A DNA stretch of 64,000 nucleotides from Siniperca chuatsi (lineage: Eukaryota > Chordata > Actinopteri > Centrarchiformes > Sinipercidae). A program made the position numbers and the translations under genes. Below, piece after piece: positions 36,521-49,556 of this stretch. The stretch's first letter is position 1. Each line of letters opens with the position of its first letter. The stretch lies in the NCBI RefSeq assembly GCF_020085105.1, contig NC_058045.1, forward strand, positions 9,751,833 to 9,815,832. Direction: 5' to 3'. The notes under the pieces are model-generated. The model had not been told where the DNA came from. It made no database searches and was given only the letters and a program-made list of their open reading frames with translations.

Positions 36521-37866
36521 GTCAGATATTCAAACCATATGACTACAGCTGCTAAGTGCTTAATATGATGAAATATATGAATTTATAGGAAACTAATAAT
36601 GATTAGAACAACAGGACCATTTATCACACTGTAATATTCTGATAATGAAGTCCTGGACATGTGTGTAGTGGGAAATATGATAAGACTGTTAGAGGGATGA
36701 AGGAGGTTAAAAGTTCACTTGAAAGTTTAAGGACACCTGGAGAGTGTCCTTTATATGTCTTTACTGAACATCCCTTTAGGGAAAAAGGCTAAACATATCC
36801 TGTGACATATTTAGGGTTTCTGATCTCTCTGTGTAGAACCATGTTTATGTGGGGAAATAACTTATCCAATGTTTGTTTCCATCATTCAGGTGCTACCTGT
36901 GCCAAGTTCCATCTTTGCATGATGAACCCTTGAATAAATGTGGTTTCTGAATGGAAGGCCTGCTGGAGCCTAAATAGACCATAACGTATGTGAAGGTAAT
37001 TTTTGGGGCACCTTATGACTTTATTGGAGAGTTGACAGGAATGACAGGAGAGATGACAGGCAACAAAGGTCTCCAGACTCAAACCTGTTACATGGTCAGC
37101 ACCTTAAACCTCTACGCTACCAGGGCAACCTCGATTCTGGGCAATATTTTTGATATTGTAAATCTGTAGCGTTCAACATCAAGTTTGTGAAAACTGTTCT
37201 TTTTTTTCTGATGTAGTTCGTAATGTTTGGTCTTATCTGTCATACAGCTTAGGTTTTACAAAATGCGTTAACTCTACATTGTGTAATTTTCTGTTTTTGT
37301 GATGAGTAACTACCAACTATTTGGTCTCTTTTGGAACTTTGTTAATTCACACTGATTACTTTGATAACTACTCAGAAGTTTGACCTATTTTTTTTCTTTA
37401 CTACCCTCATTGATCATCTCACAACTCCCCACATTTAGACCCCTACGTTGGGAATCACTGGGTTAAACTACAGAACTGTACATAAAGTAGCTCAAACTAG
37501 CTGCACCTGGACTAGCTACAACACTAACGATCGAACAATAACTATGACCATCTAAATAATGTAATATATGATCATTTATCTGTTATACGGGCCAAGTACT
37601 TTCATTTTTGATACTTTAAGTACATTTTTGCAGATGATATTTATGGAATTTTCCTTCAGCGCACTTTAAGATGCAAGACTTTTACTTGTAATGGAGTAGT
37701 TATTAACATTATTGTGTTGGTACTTTTACTGGAGGTTAGGGTTAAAGGTTTTGAGTACTTATTCCATCTATATTGTACTATATTGTATATACAATAAGTG
37801 TGTGTGCATGTGTGCTTTACACTCACTTTATATAACATACAGACTCAAACTATTTGAAAAAAGACA
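36520..37866. other. Intergenic region, cgnl1 promoter to tcf12 3' end
   Basis: No gene seen. About 37370-37745 is a partial dispersed repeat of the CAGTGGTGG family. The rest is AT-rich. Confidence 0.6.
37370..37745. repeat. Dispersed repeat, CAGTGGTGG family (copy 3, partial)
   Basis: Shares TTGGGAATCACTGGGTTAAA, TACATAAAGTAGCTCAAACT and GCAAGACTTTTACTTGTAAT blocks with copies 1 and 2. Confidence 0.65.
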
Positions 37867-38420
37867 TTTATTGCTACATTATCATTTTGACACATGCCTG
37901 TAGGCTACTTCAAACTGTACACATACTGTACATGTTATGATAGGAGTATTTCAGATTATCTTTGATTATTATTTAGTATTTGTTCAGCAGTGTGATAAGC
38001 AAACAAGACATCAATTATTCTGTAATACTGTATTGCTCAATGCATGAAATGTGGCTACGTCTAGTAAAACTGCACAAAAAGGGTTTTCTTGTGTAAAATC
38101 AGAGTGACAAAAGGAAATAGAGACATTATGAAATTCACAATATTTGTATAAAAGATAAGTTACATAACTTAGAAAAAAGCTGACATCTTCTATTAAAAAC
38201 TCAAACATGCAAAGAGCTTCAGCTACATCTGAAGAGCAGTAATTACACTGAAAAGAAGTGTGATTCTGTCCACCAGTGTATCATTACATGTAATCTTGTT
38301 AACAGTGCTATAACACAAATCTGTAACAAATATACAAATAACAGATGATGCCCACGTGTTAAAGAACATTCTCGGAGATCTGTTCATTCACAGAATGGTC
38401 AAACTCCTGCAATACTCACA

Positions 38421-38478
<58 letters not shown>

Positions 38479-39246
38479 AGAGGACAAATGAAATCCGTTG
38501 TCTGAACACACAAATGTGGGAATGTCAATCCTCTGAGCTCGGTGGAAATCTCGAGTGTACGTGGTAAATAGTGATACACTCTAAAAGTCATTCAGAAAGT
38601 TATCTGGCTCTGCCAAAATCAAACTGCAGATGACACCTCATCACTACTCAGTTTCATCCTTTCAGATATATTCAAACAGACAGATAATCAATAAATATAC
38701 AAAATATGTACAAAACATCTGCGGCTTACAATGCATTTGTCTGTTACAAGTAAAGTTTAGGCACAAAGTTAGAAGTCCGTTTGGGAGGTGAGGAGATGAT
38801 TGTTCAACTGCATCACACTTTACGAACAGAGAGGTCGACCTCTCCGCTCTGGTCCGAATTCAGAAGAAACGCTGGACGTCAAAAAACAGCTGAATGCTCC
38901 TGGGATGCTCTTCACTCAACATCTGGACATCAAAGACACAGTGGCGTCAGAGATAATGAGAAAATGAGACCTTTTATATAAATATCATTAATTAATTTTT
39001 GAAGAGTTCTTTCTAAATATGCTTTATATCCAAATAGAAATATCCACCAGTTTACTGTTCAATATCGCTAAAAATAGAAACATCATGGTTTGGTAGCATT
39101 TTGTCAACAGCTTTTCAACACGTATTTTCTGTTTGCTGAAAATCATATAATTTATCATTTCGGAAAATTATTCAAGTTTATCACTAATATAAAACTGTTA
39201 ATGTTACATACTTGATGCTGGATTTGATGTAGTTATTATCAGATGC
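37867..39246 (-). other. tcf12: tcf12 3' untranslated region (probable)
   Basis: Follows the tcf12 stop. A minus-strand AATAAA lies at 37867-37872. If used, the 3' UTR is about 1.4 kb and includes the long CA/GT repeat at 38425-38478. Confidence 0.5.
38425..38478. repeat. (CA)n microsatellite, about 27 units
   Basis: Nearly uninterrupted CA dinucleotides. On the tcf12 transcript this would be a (GU)n tract in the 3' UTR. Confidence 0.97.
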
Positions 39247-42200
39247 TCAGATGTGGCCCATGGGGTTTGCTGGGTCTGTCAGACTGGGATGGAAAGAAAG
39301 ATGCATGGACTGTGGCTCTGTCATGACCACAGACGCCTTCTCTTCCTCTCTCCTCCGCAGACAGGCTGCCTTCGGGTTCAGATTCCTCTCTGTGGGATTC
39401 AACAAACAATGGGTTAGCGTTTGGCTAAATAAAGAAACTGAAGATGTGTGGTAGTACATGGATATTATTCATTTCTATCCTGTATGATGCAGATTCAGGT
39501 ATTTTAGTGCTGCAGAATCTGTTGGAAAATACCTCATGAATTCTGCTTTGAGTGTTAATTTTAGTGTATCATCAATTACTGTTACTGTGTCAAATTAAGC
39601 TGTCAGCCACAGTGTCTTTTTTAATACACAGACAAGAAGTCAGAAATGTCCAAATTCTGCTCATAGGGGCTTTAAAGCTGCTTTAATCAATATTTTTATA
39701 TTAACAATTTATAAAATGACTTCATGTAATGTAATGTAATGAACCCACCGGCAATTTTTTACCACACTCTCCAATTCCTCTCAGCTCTGTTTTAGCAACT
39801 TGTTGTTTTGATTTTAACTCAAATGATTTGGTTCACTCTCTCTGCTCTCATCAGTGTAGTTTTCAGCCGTAGCAACCAGCTGTTTTCGATGAAAAGGCTC
39901 TAAAAACCCACTGTACACGACCTGGCCAGCACCAAACAAATAAAGTTAGCAACTAGCTAGTGAACATAGTGGAGCATTTAGCAGCTAATAATATTTCCCT
40001 CAGGAGCTGGTGGACACTGAAACAGAGCTAAAAAGAGAGTGGACACAAATACGACGACAAATAAATGATAATGTTGCTCCAAGTGGTAAAAAAATTAATT
40101 AATGCAGGTTCAACTTCAGCAAAAAAATTAAAAATATATAAAATAAAAATGTAGGTAGGTAGATATGGTGTGAGATATTTTACTCTGGATAAACTGTGGC
40201 TAAAAACATGTTTAGAGTCTGTAACCAACTGGTGACTCCCAACCCCTAGTTGTAGGTTTCTTATTTTCACATTCTGCCTTTTATTTTCAGTATCTACTTA
40301 TTTGACTTAACAGAGATACAAGGCTCCATCTTTGCATCTCCCTCTGAGGTGGGACCATCAGAGAGGAGGACATACAGCCTGCAGCAGCGATGCACTGACC
40401 TCTGACTTGTTGTTCCAGGCTGAGGATCACTGCAACGGCCTGGTGCAGCACCAGCAGCTTGGTCTGCGGCTTCTCACTCTTCAGGTGCAGCTGACACATG
40501 TGACCCAGCTCCTTAAAGGCCTCGTTGATGTCCCGCACACGCAGACGTTCACGGGCGTTGTTGGCCATTCTCCTCTCACGCTCACGTTCGGCCTTCTGCT
40601 CCGGGCTCAGGTCCTCATCCTCATGGATACTACAACATCAACAAGGTATGAGAAAACGCTGGTAAGGATACAATTTATTGTGTGAATCTTTCAAAATGAC
40701 AGATTTATGCTTTTAAAACTGATATTCAAGCTTAAGTGGATCTAAGTGAAGGCTTCAGTGGCTAAGAGGACTGTGTTGAGTTATATTGTGGATTTCTCTG
40801 CCCTCTGCTGGTCACTGAGCTGACATGTTATTGAGTCTTCTGAGTTCATCTGATATACCCTCATTTGTTCTGTGAAAGGGGCTTACATAGTACATTGACA
40901 ACAAGCTCATGTGATCAGGCGCACATTTATAAATAATTCATCCATGAGAGCATTTATTTTAGAAAATCCCTACTCAGTCAATAACCACTGATAGTTAAGA
41001 GACGCACTTTCAGTCACATTTCAACAATTGTTTTCTTTTCAATTACTGTCTCATTCAGTTTTAATAAGAAACCAAAACAAAAAAAAGTCCAGTAGAAAAA
41101 TTGCCGCTGGAGGGTCATCCATATATATCAACATCGATATCCTTCAACTAGATTATAGATCTAAATAAAAAGAAACCACGCACTCAGGCAGCAGAGCTGA
41201 TGTCATGAAGAGGTTTGTCCTGAAGTGACCTCAGAAATTAGAGACACCAGGACAGACACTCAAGATGTACAGTCTGGTTTTAAATCACAGTCAGACACTG
41301 ACTTTATAAATCCACATTTTTCCAGTGGCTCATTTAATGCCAAAACCATGTTAATGAACCTAAAATACCACCCTTCATCATAAATGGTCAAGTCTGTTGT
41401 CAAAAAGCTGAAACAATTTGTTGGTTAACTGATAGTTAATCAACAGAAACTTAATCAGCAACTATTAAATGATAAATGATAATGATAAATGGCTAATCAT
41501 TTAATTAATTTATTGAGCAAAAAATGCCAAACACTCCTTATTTCCAGCTTCTAACATGTGACAATTCGCTGCTTTTCTCAGTTTCATATTTTTATAATTT
41601 GAATGTCTTTGGGTTTTGGACTGTTGGTCAGACAAAACAAGCAATATGTTGATATCACTCTGGCCTCTGGGAACTTGTAACAGGCATTTTTCTCTATTTT
41701 ATAGACTAAATGATGAATTGAGAAAAATAATCAGCAGATGAACTGATAATGAAAATAACTGTTTATTGCAGTCCTACAATAGTTACAATTTATACAAATG
41801 CAAACCTAGCCTAGCCTGTACTGTTGGCCCCCGTCACACCTTTCTATCATTGATGTCTTCACCATTTACTGTATGTCCTGGCAGCTCCTCTTTTTTCCTC
41901 ATTTAATTCACTGCAACCTAAGCCAACATGAAGAAGAAAAATGAGGAGGAGCTAAATAGGCTTGCCTGGACACAGCTGCCCTTCACAGCAGGGGGTCTGA
42001 CAGTAGTTTAAATTGGCAAGAAGGCTCTAATACTTGCCTGTGAGTGAGGAACTTTTATTTTGAAATCTGCTGTACTACTTTACAGTCACAAAATACATTA
42101 TGTTTCATCTCAATTAATTTTTTCCATTGCAGATTATTAATCATGCACACCACAAACATTTCAGCACAATGAGTCAGGAGTTTTTCTTCACTCAGCATCT

Positions 42201-45200
42201 GATTTTACACACCAAACTAGTTTTCTCTGACCAGGTGAATGATGTTTTATTTGTTTTTTACTCAGAGGAAAGCAGGAAAGTGGAACTGTTTACCTGTTTT
42301 CTCCTTGGGTTTTGTGTTCACTCTCCTCATCTGATCTCTGGCTGTCAGAGCTGTGGCTGTGATTGGTGTGCATCATCTCTTCCCTTTCCCCGCTTTCCAT
42401 CTTCATCTCCAGATTACCCTGAACTCCCAGACCGCCTGTGGAGATCACACATAATGAAAAAAAAAACATTTAAAACTGTGACAACTCTTAAGTCCTAACA
42501 GTTCAAAGGTTCAAAAGTGCAGATAAAGGAGGCGACATATATTAATGCAGCGGCGGATAAATGAGAGAAAGGACTCGCCTCTGCCTCCACCTTGCAAGGG
42601 CTGAAGCGTGGCCCTCTGTCTGGCTGAGTATGGGTGGCCATTTTGTGTGCGGCTCTGGAAGGCTGATTGGTTGTTGTTCATATTTACAGCTTCAGCCTTT
42701 ATGACACAAAAAGAATGGGATGAGATAAGGGCAATATTCATGTGTTCATAAGACAGTCAGGCTGGCTCAGCCGCATACAGGATACAACTCTTAGATCCAG
42801 CCAATGACAAGTAAGTCACAAACCCAACATCTGCCCCCTCATTTCCGGTATAACACTGGGTAGATTTCTCGCTCTACAGAATTAATTTAATCTCCGACAA
42901 TCTTAATCCTTCCCTTAAAACTACTATATATTCCCTAAACATACCACTAATTCTCTTCAGGAATGATTCACTTCAAACCAACACATCATTTGGAAAAAGT
43001 GAGAGAATTTAATACTCCCCTCCCCCAAAGGATTAGACTAAAAAACCCTGTCCCCTGCATATACTTCCACTCCAGCTGGGCCAAAATCCCCTGGTCTGCT
43101 GAAAGGGAAACATGCTGGTATGGGAGGGCACGATCAGGCCCCCATCACCCCATAGTGGAATTAGAGTCCGCACATACTGTACGCTCTCCATACAAGGGCG
43201 ACGTGTCACAGCGCTCTCGCATTGTGCTCAGTTTCCTATTTCAAGGACAACAACCTTTACATGAGGAAAATATGCAGACACAGCGGGTGGAAAATTCCTG
43301 AAACTGAATCCCAGCATACACACATACTGTACACACACAAGATGGAATTTCCATACACACTGCCCTGTCCTTCCTTAAATACTTCAAAGTAGTGGTTGTT
43401 AACCATGGCTGGAGTGTGACAGGTAAGCAGTAAAGTGCTGGCAGATCCCAGGTGGCCATGGTGGTTCTGGTTCAGCAGGCCGTGGATGTCGGTGGGCAGA
43501 CTGGCTGTGGGGCCCACAGCGTGGTTCCTCAGGACGTGGATCACATCGTCCAGTCTGTCCAGTCTGTCCTCCACCTGAGACTGCAAACACCAAGAGACAA
43601 AAAGTTAAAATTGTTAGTTAATTGTTAAAAGTTTTTTTTGTGGCATTTGGCAATCAGGACACTGTTTTTAATGTCATGAAAGTTAAATAAAGATGGGACA
43701 TTTTGTTTTAGATATTGCAAAACCAGCAGTTGTTTGTGTTCAGTTTTGACAAAAACAGCCACAATTCACAAAGTAACAAAAAAGGTCACAGTTTTTACTT
43801 GAAACCTTAAATGAATAGTTTGATACTTTGGGAAATAGGCTTATTCACTTTCTTGCTGAGAGTTAGCTGAAAAGTCTGACGTCTGTGCATTAAACATGAC
43901 GCTACAGCCAGCAGCCGGTTATCTTAACTTAGCAAAAAGACAGGAAACAGAGGGAAACAGCTAGCCTGGCTTCTTGGCAGGGTGCAGTGGCTTCCTGTTG
44001 TCTTGACATGATCTCGAGGCTGCCAGGTAACCAGTCTGGCACATAAATCCTGTAAAACTGCAACTTGTCATTTTTACACTTCCGTTTTTTGTACAGATTA
44101 AGCATGATATAGCATGTTAATTAGTGAGTTTTAGAGGTGCTGGTAGGCAGATTTTACATTTGGACAGAGCCAAGCTAGCTGTTTTCGCCCTGTTTCCAGT
44201 ATTTATGCTAAGCTAAGCTAACTGGCTGCTGGCTGTAGCTGTTTATTTACTGGACAGATGTCGGAATGATATCAGTCTTCTGAGCTAACTCTCGGCAAGA
44301 CAGCAAATAAGCATATTACCCAAAATATCAAACTATTCATTTAAGGTTCCTTCCAGTAAAAATCAGTCCACACACTTTATATACAGTGCAAGCTGTAAGT
44401 ATACGGTTTGCTTTTTTTCAGTTTTCCCTCATTTGTAGGCATTTGCAGTCTCTTCTGGATGTTTGTTGCAAAGCTACTCTGTTTGTTACCACTTCCTAAT
44501 CTATTTGTCTTTTTTAATATATTACGTTTTCTTCTTTATTATATTTGCTGCAATGCTCTCATGAGTTTCATCTATGATTTATTTATATAACCATCCATTC
44601 ATTAGCTCTATATGACACAATAAATAACCTAAACTTCAGGCATGTGATAACAAATGAGGTGTTTACCAATGATATAAGGGAAGACTCATAGTGTGGCGAG
44701 GTTGGTGCCTGGACTGAACTCCGGGGCCACACGTTGGTACCTGAGAAAACGAAAACAACCAAATTAGACCATGAAGGGGTTGGGAAAATATAAATAATAT
44801 TTCACTCTGGGCAGCACGTGTCACTCCAGTTTACCTGCAGGTTCAGCTGCGTTCGGCAGCGGGGATGGAGACCTCACCGGTGTGGATGAACTGGAGGGGA
44901 AGCTGCTGCTGGTGTGATCGGGGGAATAAATCTGGCAGCAGACAGGGAGGGGGGAGGAGGGCATGGATCATTTTAAAGGCACAACTTGTCATTTCTGCGT
45001 AAGGTTTTACAGCTGCTGCCACAGCCTTTGGAGCAGGCTCGTAACCTGGACTAAACTCATCAATTCTGGTCATTTTACTAGTCAGCAGCCAATAAAAAGT
45101 CCTGCAGCATGAGAGTAGCTCTTTGTTAATATGCACTAGTCTGTTACTGGCAGGGACCAACAACTATTTTCCTTTTGCATTATACCGCTGGGGCTCTCAG

Positions 45201-47838
45201 GGCTTGGTTTTATGCTCTGGTCTGACTGTTTGAACATAACAGGGCATAGATGAGCCGGTCTAATGGGATTAAGGTGGTGCATACTTACAGAGGCCAGAGC
45301 TTTGCCCAAGGTATCGCCTGTCTGTGACCCTCCTGATATGTTTCTCTGGCTTCCTGAGACTGGAAAAAAGAAAACATTGTAAAATATTACAATAAAGAGC
45401 AGACAAACCTGAGATGAAATACGCAGTTTAGATTATTTTGTCCATTTCCTGACCTATCGAATTCTCTGAGGTGTTGATTGATGGAGTGCGGGATGCTGTA
45501 TTGTTGCGGTGAAAAGTGGACATTGGTGGGAGACCCCTGTTCATATCAGCAGCCATCACTGAATGTGGAGAGTAGTCCTGAAAAGTAAGCAAACACACAT
45601 TTAATCCACAGGGGTTAAAAAGTGCTGTGTTGTCAACAACCAAGCTCCTGGAGGTAAATCTCACCAGGTGGTTGTGTGGTGGTTGCAGGTTGCTGTAGCT
45701 CCCCGGCTGTGTTTGGTGGGTTGGGGCTGCTCCCAGTGCACCTTCATAGCCCTGCTGGTTCAGACCATTTACAGCATTCCAGATGTCGGGCGAATTGGTC
45801 GTCCCCTCTAAAATGGATAACGATATGTTATAGCCTGCACTGGAGCAGCATCTCAAGCAGCCAGTAAAGTCATGAAGCTCTACAGCGGTCTATCTGGAAA
45901 CAATGAAGCCCTATCAATCAATCAAAGGCTGAACGATGTTAATTTGTATAACCAATGTGACTATCTTTATCTAAGCTTTGAGAATCATAGGAAATGCCCA
46001 GTTTTTAAAGGCTCTTAAAATTAGAGTAAACTCTAATTTCAATGTACTCTTAATTCTTTTTTTATGCCATTGTTTGAATAGTTCTTTCATCCCCAAGACT
46101 GAAATATCGCAACAAATATTGGATGGACTGCCATGACGTTTTGTACAGACATTCATAGTCAAGAACTATGAATGGAGGGATTGCAATGAAATTTGGTGCG
46201 CACATGCATGTCCCCCTAAGGATGAATTTTAATCACTTTGGTGATCCTCTGACTTTTTATCTATCATCAGGTCAAAATTTTAATTACTTTGGTTTATCAC
46301 CAAATACCTGCAAAACTAATGACATTCCCATCATCTGCAGCAGCATGCCAACACGCTAAACTAAGATGGTTCACATGGTAAACGTTATGCCTGCTACCAT
46401 CAGCATGTTAACATTGTCATTGTGAGTATGTTAACATGCTGATTTTAGCATTTTGATCAGAGCACCGCTGTGCCTAAATACATCCTCACAGAGCTGTTAG
46501 CATGGCTGTAGACTCTCAGTTTGTTTAATAGTATTTATTGTGGAATAAAGTTTTTGGTTGTTTTTATATATTGTTTTATTTTATGGGGATCTGTTTCTTC
46601 TGCTCTGCATTCAGCGTTGTTTGATTAGGATGGCAGCACTGCAATTCCCATGCTTTTATGGATGAATAAATTGAACCTTGAACATTCACTTAGAGAAGGC
46701 CAACACAGCTGACCTGAGTTCAGAACATTTTACTGTTGCCCATTTAGAAATCTAAGCATGCAAAGCAGATCATTGTTGTGCTCATGTAAGTAAGTTAGTT
46801 TGATTAAGCTTGAACTTTATGGCTGTTTTGGTGTCCCTGAAAACTCAGAGCATTTGTATGTGTCCTTACATGTAGGTGCCACCATATTAAAGGGATGACA
46901 GGTTTGAGTGAACACTGAACCAAAGCAAAATGTTCTTATTACAGTGACTGGCGATGAATAATTCATTTTGGATTGTTTGAGCTCACCAAAGAAGGTGCTT
47001 GCAAACACATTGCTGGGGGCCTTGGTGGATGGACGTAAAGATGGGTTGTGGTTGATGTCGTCATTAGTGGGAGACTGCCCATAAACCTAAAGAGAGGAGC
47101 TTGTTTAAGGCATTGTCGGAAAACAACTTTGAACCATAACATAATGTACACAAACAATGATTTTCAATGTGTCTGTATCACTCAAAACAATCTTACTGAC
47201 ACAAACATTTGAATACTGTGAGTGCGAGCTGAAGCAACAGTATTACGAAAACAAAGCAGAGAGCTGATGCACACTTAGAGCTATTGCGATAATCCATAAG
47301 CTGCAGATCCATGCACCTCCTCATCCGGATTTAGGGACCATTCACCATGAGAAATCCCTGCCCTAATCATGATCAGGTTGGGCTGGCTTCAGAAGACTGG
47401 GATACAATTCCCTTCCAAATAAAATTGAATTAGAGGCCTTCTCATACTTTTGTCCTCAAAAAGAAACCAAACACAGAACTGAGTCTCACTCTAATGTTCC
47501 CCTTCTGTAGGAAACAAAATACTGTAAATAGAAAACAGATCTAAGAATTAAACTAAAAATACCTTTGGCTAATGATTTTTTTTCTTTTAATTGTAAAGCA
47601 CAAGGCTAGAAACTGCACATATGCACACAAAACACACCAACACATGCTCACTCACTCAAACACACCAAGAGGTCTGGGCTGCACCTGCACCTCCCTCGAT
47701 TGCTTTGATGTGCCCCAGGAAATGAAAATAAACCTCCCTGCGCAGCATCAATGGGGTGTCAGTTACCCGGACGACAAGTTCTGTAAAGCAGGCTATTAAA
47801 GACTCTCTTGAGTATGCTCGTGCAGGCACACTCACAGG

Positions 47839-47879
<41 letters not shown>

Positions 47880-49556
47880 CCGTGACCCTGGCTGGCATGA
47901 GTCCCATGGTGATTGTGGGCTAGGCCAAACAGAGGAGCCCCTGCCGACACTGGGCCCGTCTGAGCCGCCATGGGCAGCATATGGCAGAGGATAAAGCCAA
48001 TTGTCCTCCTTACCATCAGCATAGCAGGCGACCCGTTAATAATGGTCACACCCCCACCCCAGCACGCCCTCTCTGGCCCCCACTGGAGAGGGGCCGTCAC
48101 CATGGCATCCTCTTTTAGCATAGCATTGATTTAGGAACCATCAATCATGGTATCACAAATGATACAGGACTTTTTTCAGCAAATAAAGACTACAGCTAAG
48201 AGAGAATTGAAATACTATAAAACCTTCATATTTGCTTGAAATAATCATTTTGAACACATGTCCTTTTTGGCAATCTATTAGTTGCATCTAAAGTTATTTT
48301 AAGCTGAAAATACATATAAACTTGTAAAAAAAAAACAAAAAAAAAACAGCTACACATGTTTTCCATTGTAAATACACATAGCATTATCATGCTAGATGAG
48401 TGAAATATCAACTTGCTATTCAGGGCCTATGCTGTGCTCCACCATGGCCAACTCCAGCCACATGCAACCAATTTTCTGCCTCTGTGATCCACGATGTCTG
48501 GATATGGTTAGTCTCACAGAGATCAAAGCTGCCTTTGATAATGGCTGCAGTGGTGGAGGGACTGCTCCAACATAGCAGGGTTAAATCAAATAGAAATAGC
48601 AGCAATCTGCTTCATGTCAAGATGTTTTCTGCTGCTAGGCTTGACTACATGGTGCTTGGCTAACAGGAAGCAAGAGTCTCACTGGTGCATTTTAACATGA
48701 GTTTGTCAAAATGAAACCACAAGTGAGTGAGGTGTTATAATGTTAGCTAACTGAATGCTGGCATTATTTTAGGGGCTGTGCATGCAGAGTTGTTATAAGT
48801 TGTGTGATTTGTGGGTAATCTTGATTTTTACTGTCAGAAAATTACATTTTCATGTGAACTTGGTTTAAATGCTGTTAATGGGGAACCAAATAGCCAAGTG
48901 ACAAATGGGGAACTCACTGAGATTTTTACCTTAAAATGTTATACAAACTCTTAGTTCTTGCATTAACTCAAGTTGCAAGTTGCAACTACTGAGGTTTAAA
49001 CAAGAATAAGCTTCATACCATGTACACAACTCTTCAAGGAAGTGACAATGACACATTCAGCATAAACTATAGACATGACCTTTCCAAAATACACATGCAA
49101 ACCAGCCAGATGAAACAACCTTATATTCCAACAAATGTTCTGTGCAGAGTAGGAAACATCCCCACCAACCCACAAAATGCCTCATAAAAGGTACATCCAA
49201 ATGACAAAATGTTAAATTACAACAGTCTTGTAACATTTATACAGGGTTGCACATGTGAATGCATTTCTTACTGATGCACAATTTTGGATAATGTCAATTA
49301 GAGAACACACTGTTCAACCACTGTTAACAGAAAACGCTGGAAGTGTTTCATTGTGTAAGTCAACAAACAAACAGAACATCTGAGAAGACAATTAAAGAGT
49401 ACAACAGCATCATCACCAAACACACTGACAGTGTCATGTATCGTCTGGAAAATAAAATAGATATATATATATAAGAAATATACTCACTGGTTTCATGTTG
49501 TAGCAATACATCAATGAGTTGTTGCCTGTGCCAGAGACAGGATGAGCACAGTACAT
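39247..49556 (-). CDS. tcf12: Transcription factor 12 (HEB), class I bHLH, short isoform
   Basis: E-protein that dimerises through its HLH and binds E-boxes (CANNTG), usually with tissue-specific bHLH partners. Twelve exons in phase: 49556-49488, 47086-46987, 45807-45665, 45577-45454, 45359-45289, 44931-44835, 44740-44667, 43580-43383, 42696-42591, 42435-42294, 40629-40400, 39389-39247. Product 498 residues; the human short isoform has about 512. The N-terminus [17 protein letters not shown] is the alternative-promoter type shared by TCF12 and TCF4 short isoforms. Then come FASTFFEGT, the second activation domain ([18 protein letters not shown]), [24 protein letters not shown], the bHLH (about 394-447) and the E-protein C-terminus [11 protein letters not shown]...[21 protein letters not shown] and the C-terminus identify TCF12 rather than TCF3 or TCF4. 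No exon for the long-isoform N-terminus, with activation domain 1, was recognised upstream. Confidence 0.95.
39665..40030. repeat. Dispersed fish repeat in the last tcf12 intron
   Basis: GGCTTTAAAGCTGCTTTAAT, then TTATAAAATGACTTCATGTA and GAACCCACCGGCAATTTTTT, blocks recognised from teleost dispersed repeats. Confidence 0.5.
40400..40629 (-). CDS. tcf12: tcf12 bHLH exon
   Basis: Encodes [20 protein letters not shown] (basic region and helix 1), the loop and helix 2. Basic-region residues that contact E-box DNA are intact. Residue 418 is His (codon 40502-40500) where mammalian E-proteins have Arg in ELGRM. The exon ends in phase 1 and joins the last exon to give VRERNLN. Confidence 0.95.
41395..41778. 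repeat. Dispersed repeat R2, copy 2
   Basis: Same ordered blocks as 930-1235, ending TTATTGCAGTCCT. It lies in a tcf12 intron. Confidence 0.7.
43804..44347. mobile_element. MITE family M1, copy 4, full length
   Basis: The best-preserved copy. Terminal inverted repeats of about 28 bases (left ACCTTAAATGAATAGTTTGA, right its inverse) differ at about one position. It is 544 bases long and carries an extra internal stretch (about 43970-44080) not in the other copies. It lies in a tcf12 intron. Confidence 0.85.
46080..46535. repeat. Dispersed fish repeat in a tcf12 intron
   Basis: Contains AACACGCTAAACTAAGATGG, CATCAGCATGTTAACATTGT and ACCGCTGTGCCTAAATACAT, blocks of a very abundant teleost repeat. 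Confidence 0.6.
47839..47878. repeat. (CA)n microsatellite
   Basis: About 19 CA units in the intron before the tcf12 alternative first exon. Confidence 0.95.
49488..49556 (-). CDS. tcf12: tcf12 alternative first coding exon
   Basis: Twenty-three codons, from ATG at 49556-49554 to a GTGAGT donor at 49487. They match the N-terminus of the known short HEB/TCF4-A-type isoforms (MYCA.P..G.GNNSLMY). An in-frame TGA seven codons upstream shows that translation must start here. The exon joins in phase 0 to VYGQSP at 47086. Confidence 0.9.

Noticed and set aside
42963-43301. 112-codon plus-strand frame
   Set aside because: Intronic on the other strand from tcf12; no recognisable product, splice signals or repeat content that would make it a gene.
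43259-43382. Extension of the tcf12 exon past its donor ([11 protein letters not shown])
   Set aside because: The next exon needs a phase 0 join. Ending at 43383 (GAA|GTATTT) gives the E-protein-like reading and a consistent frame to the stop.
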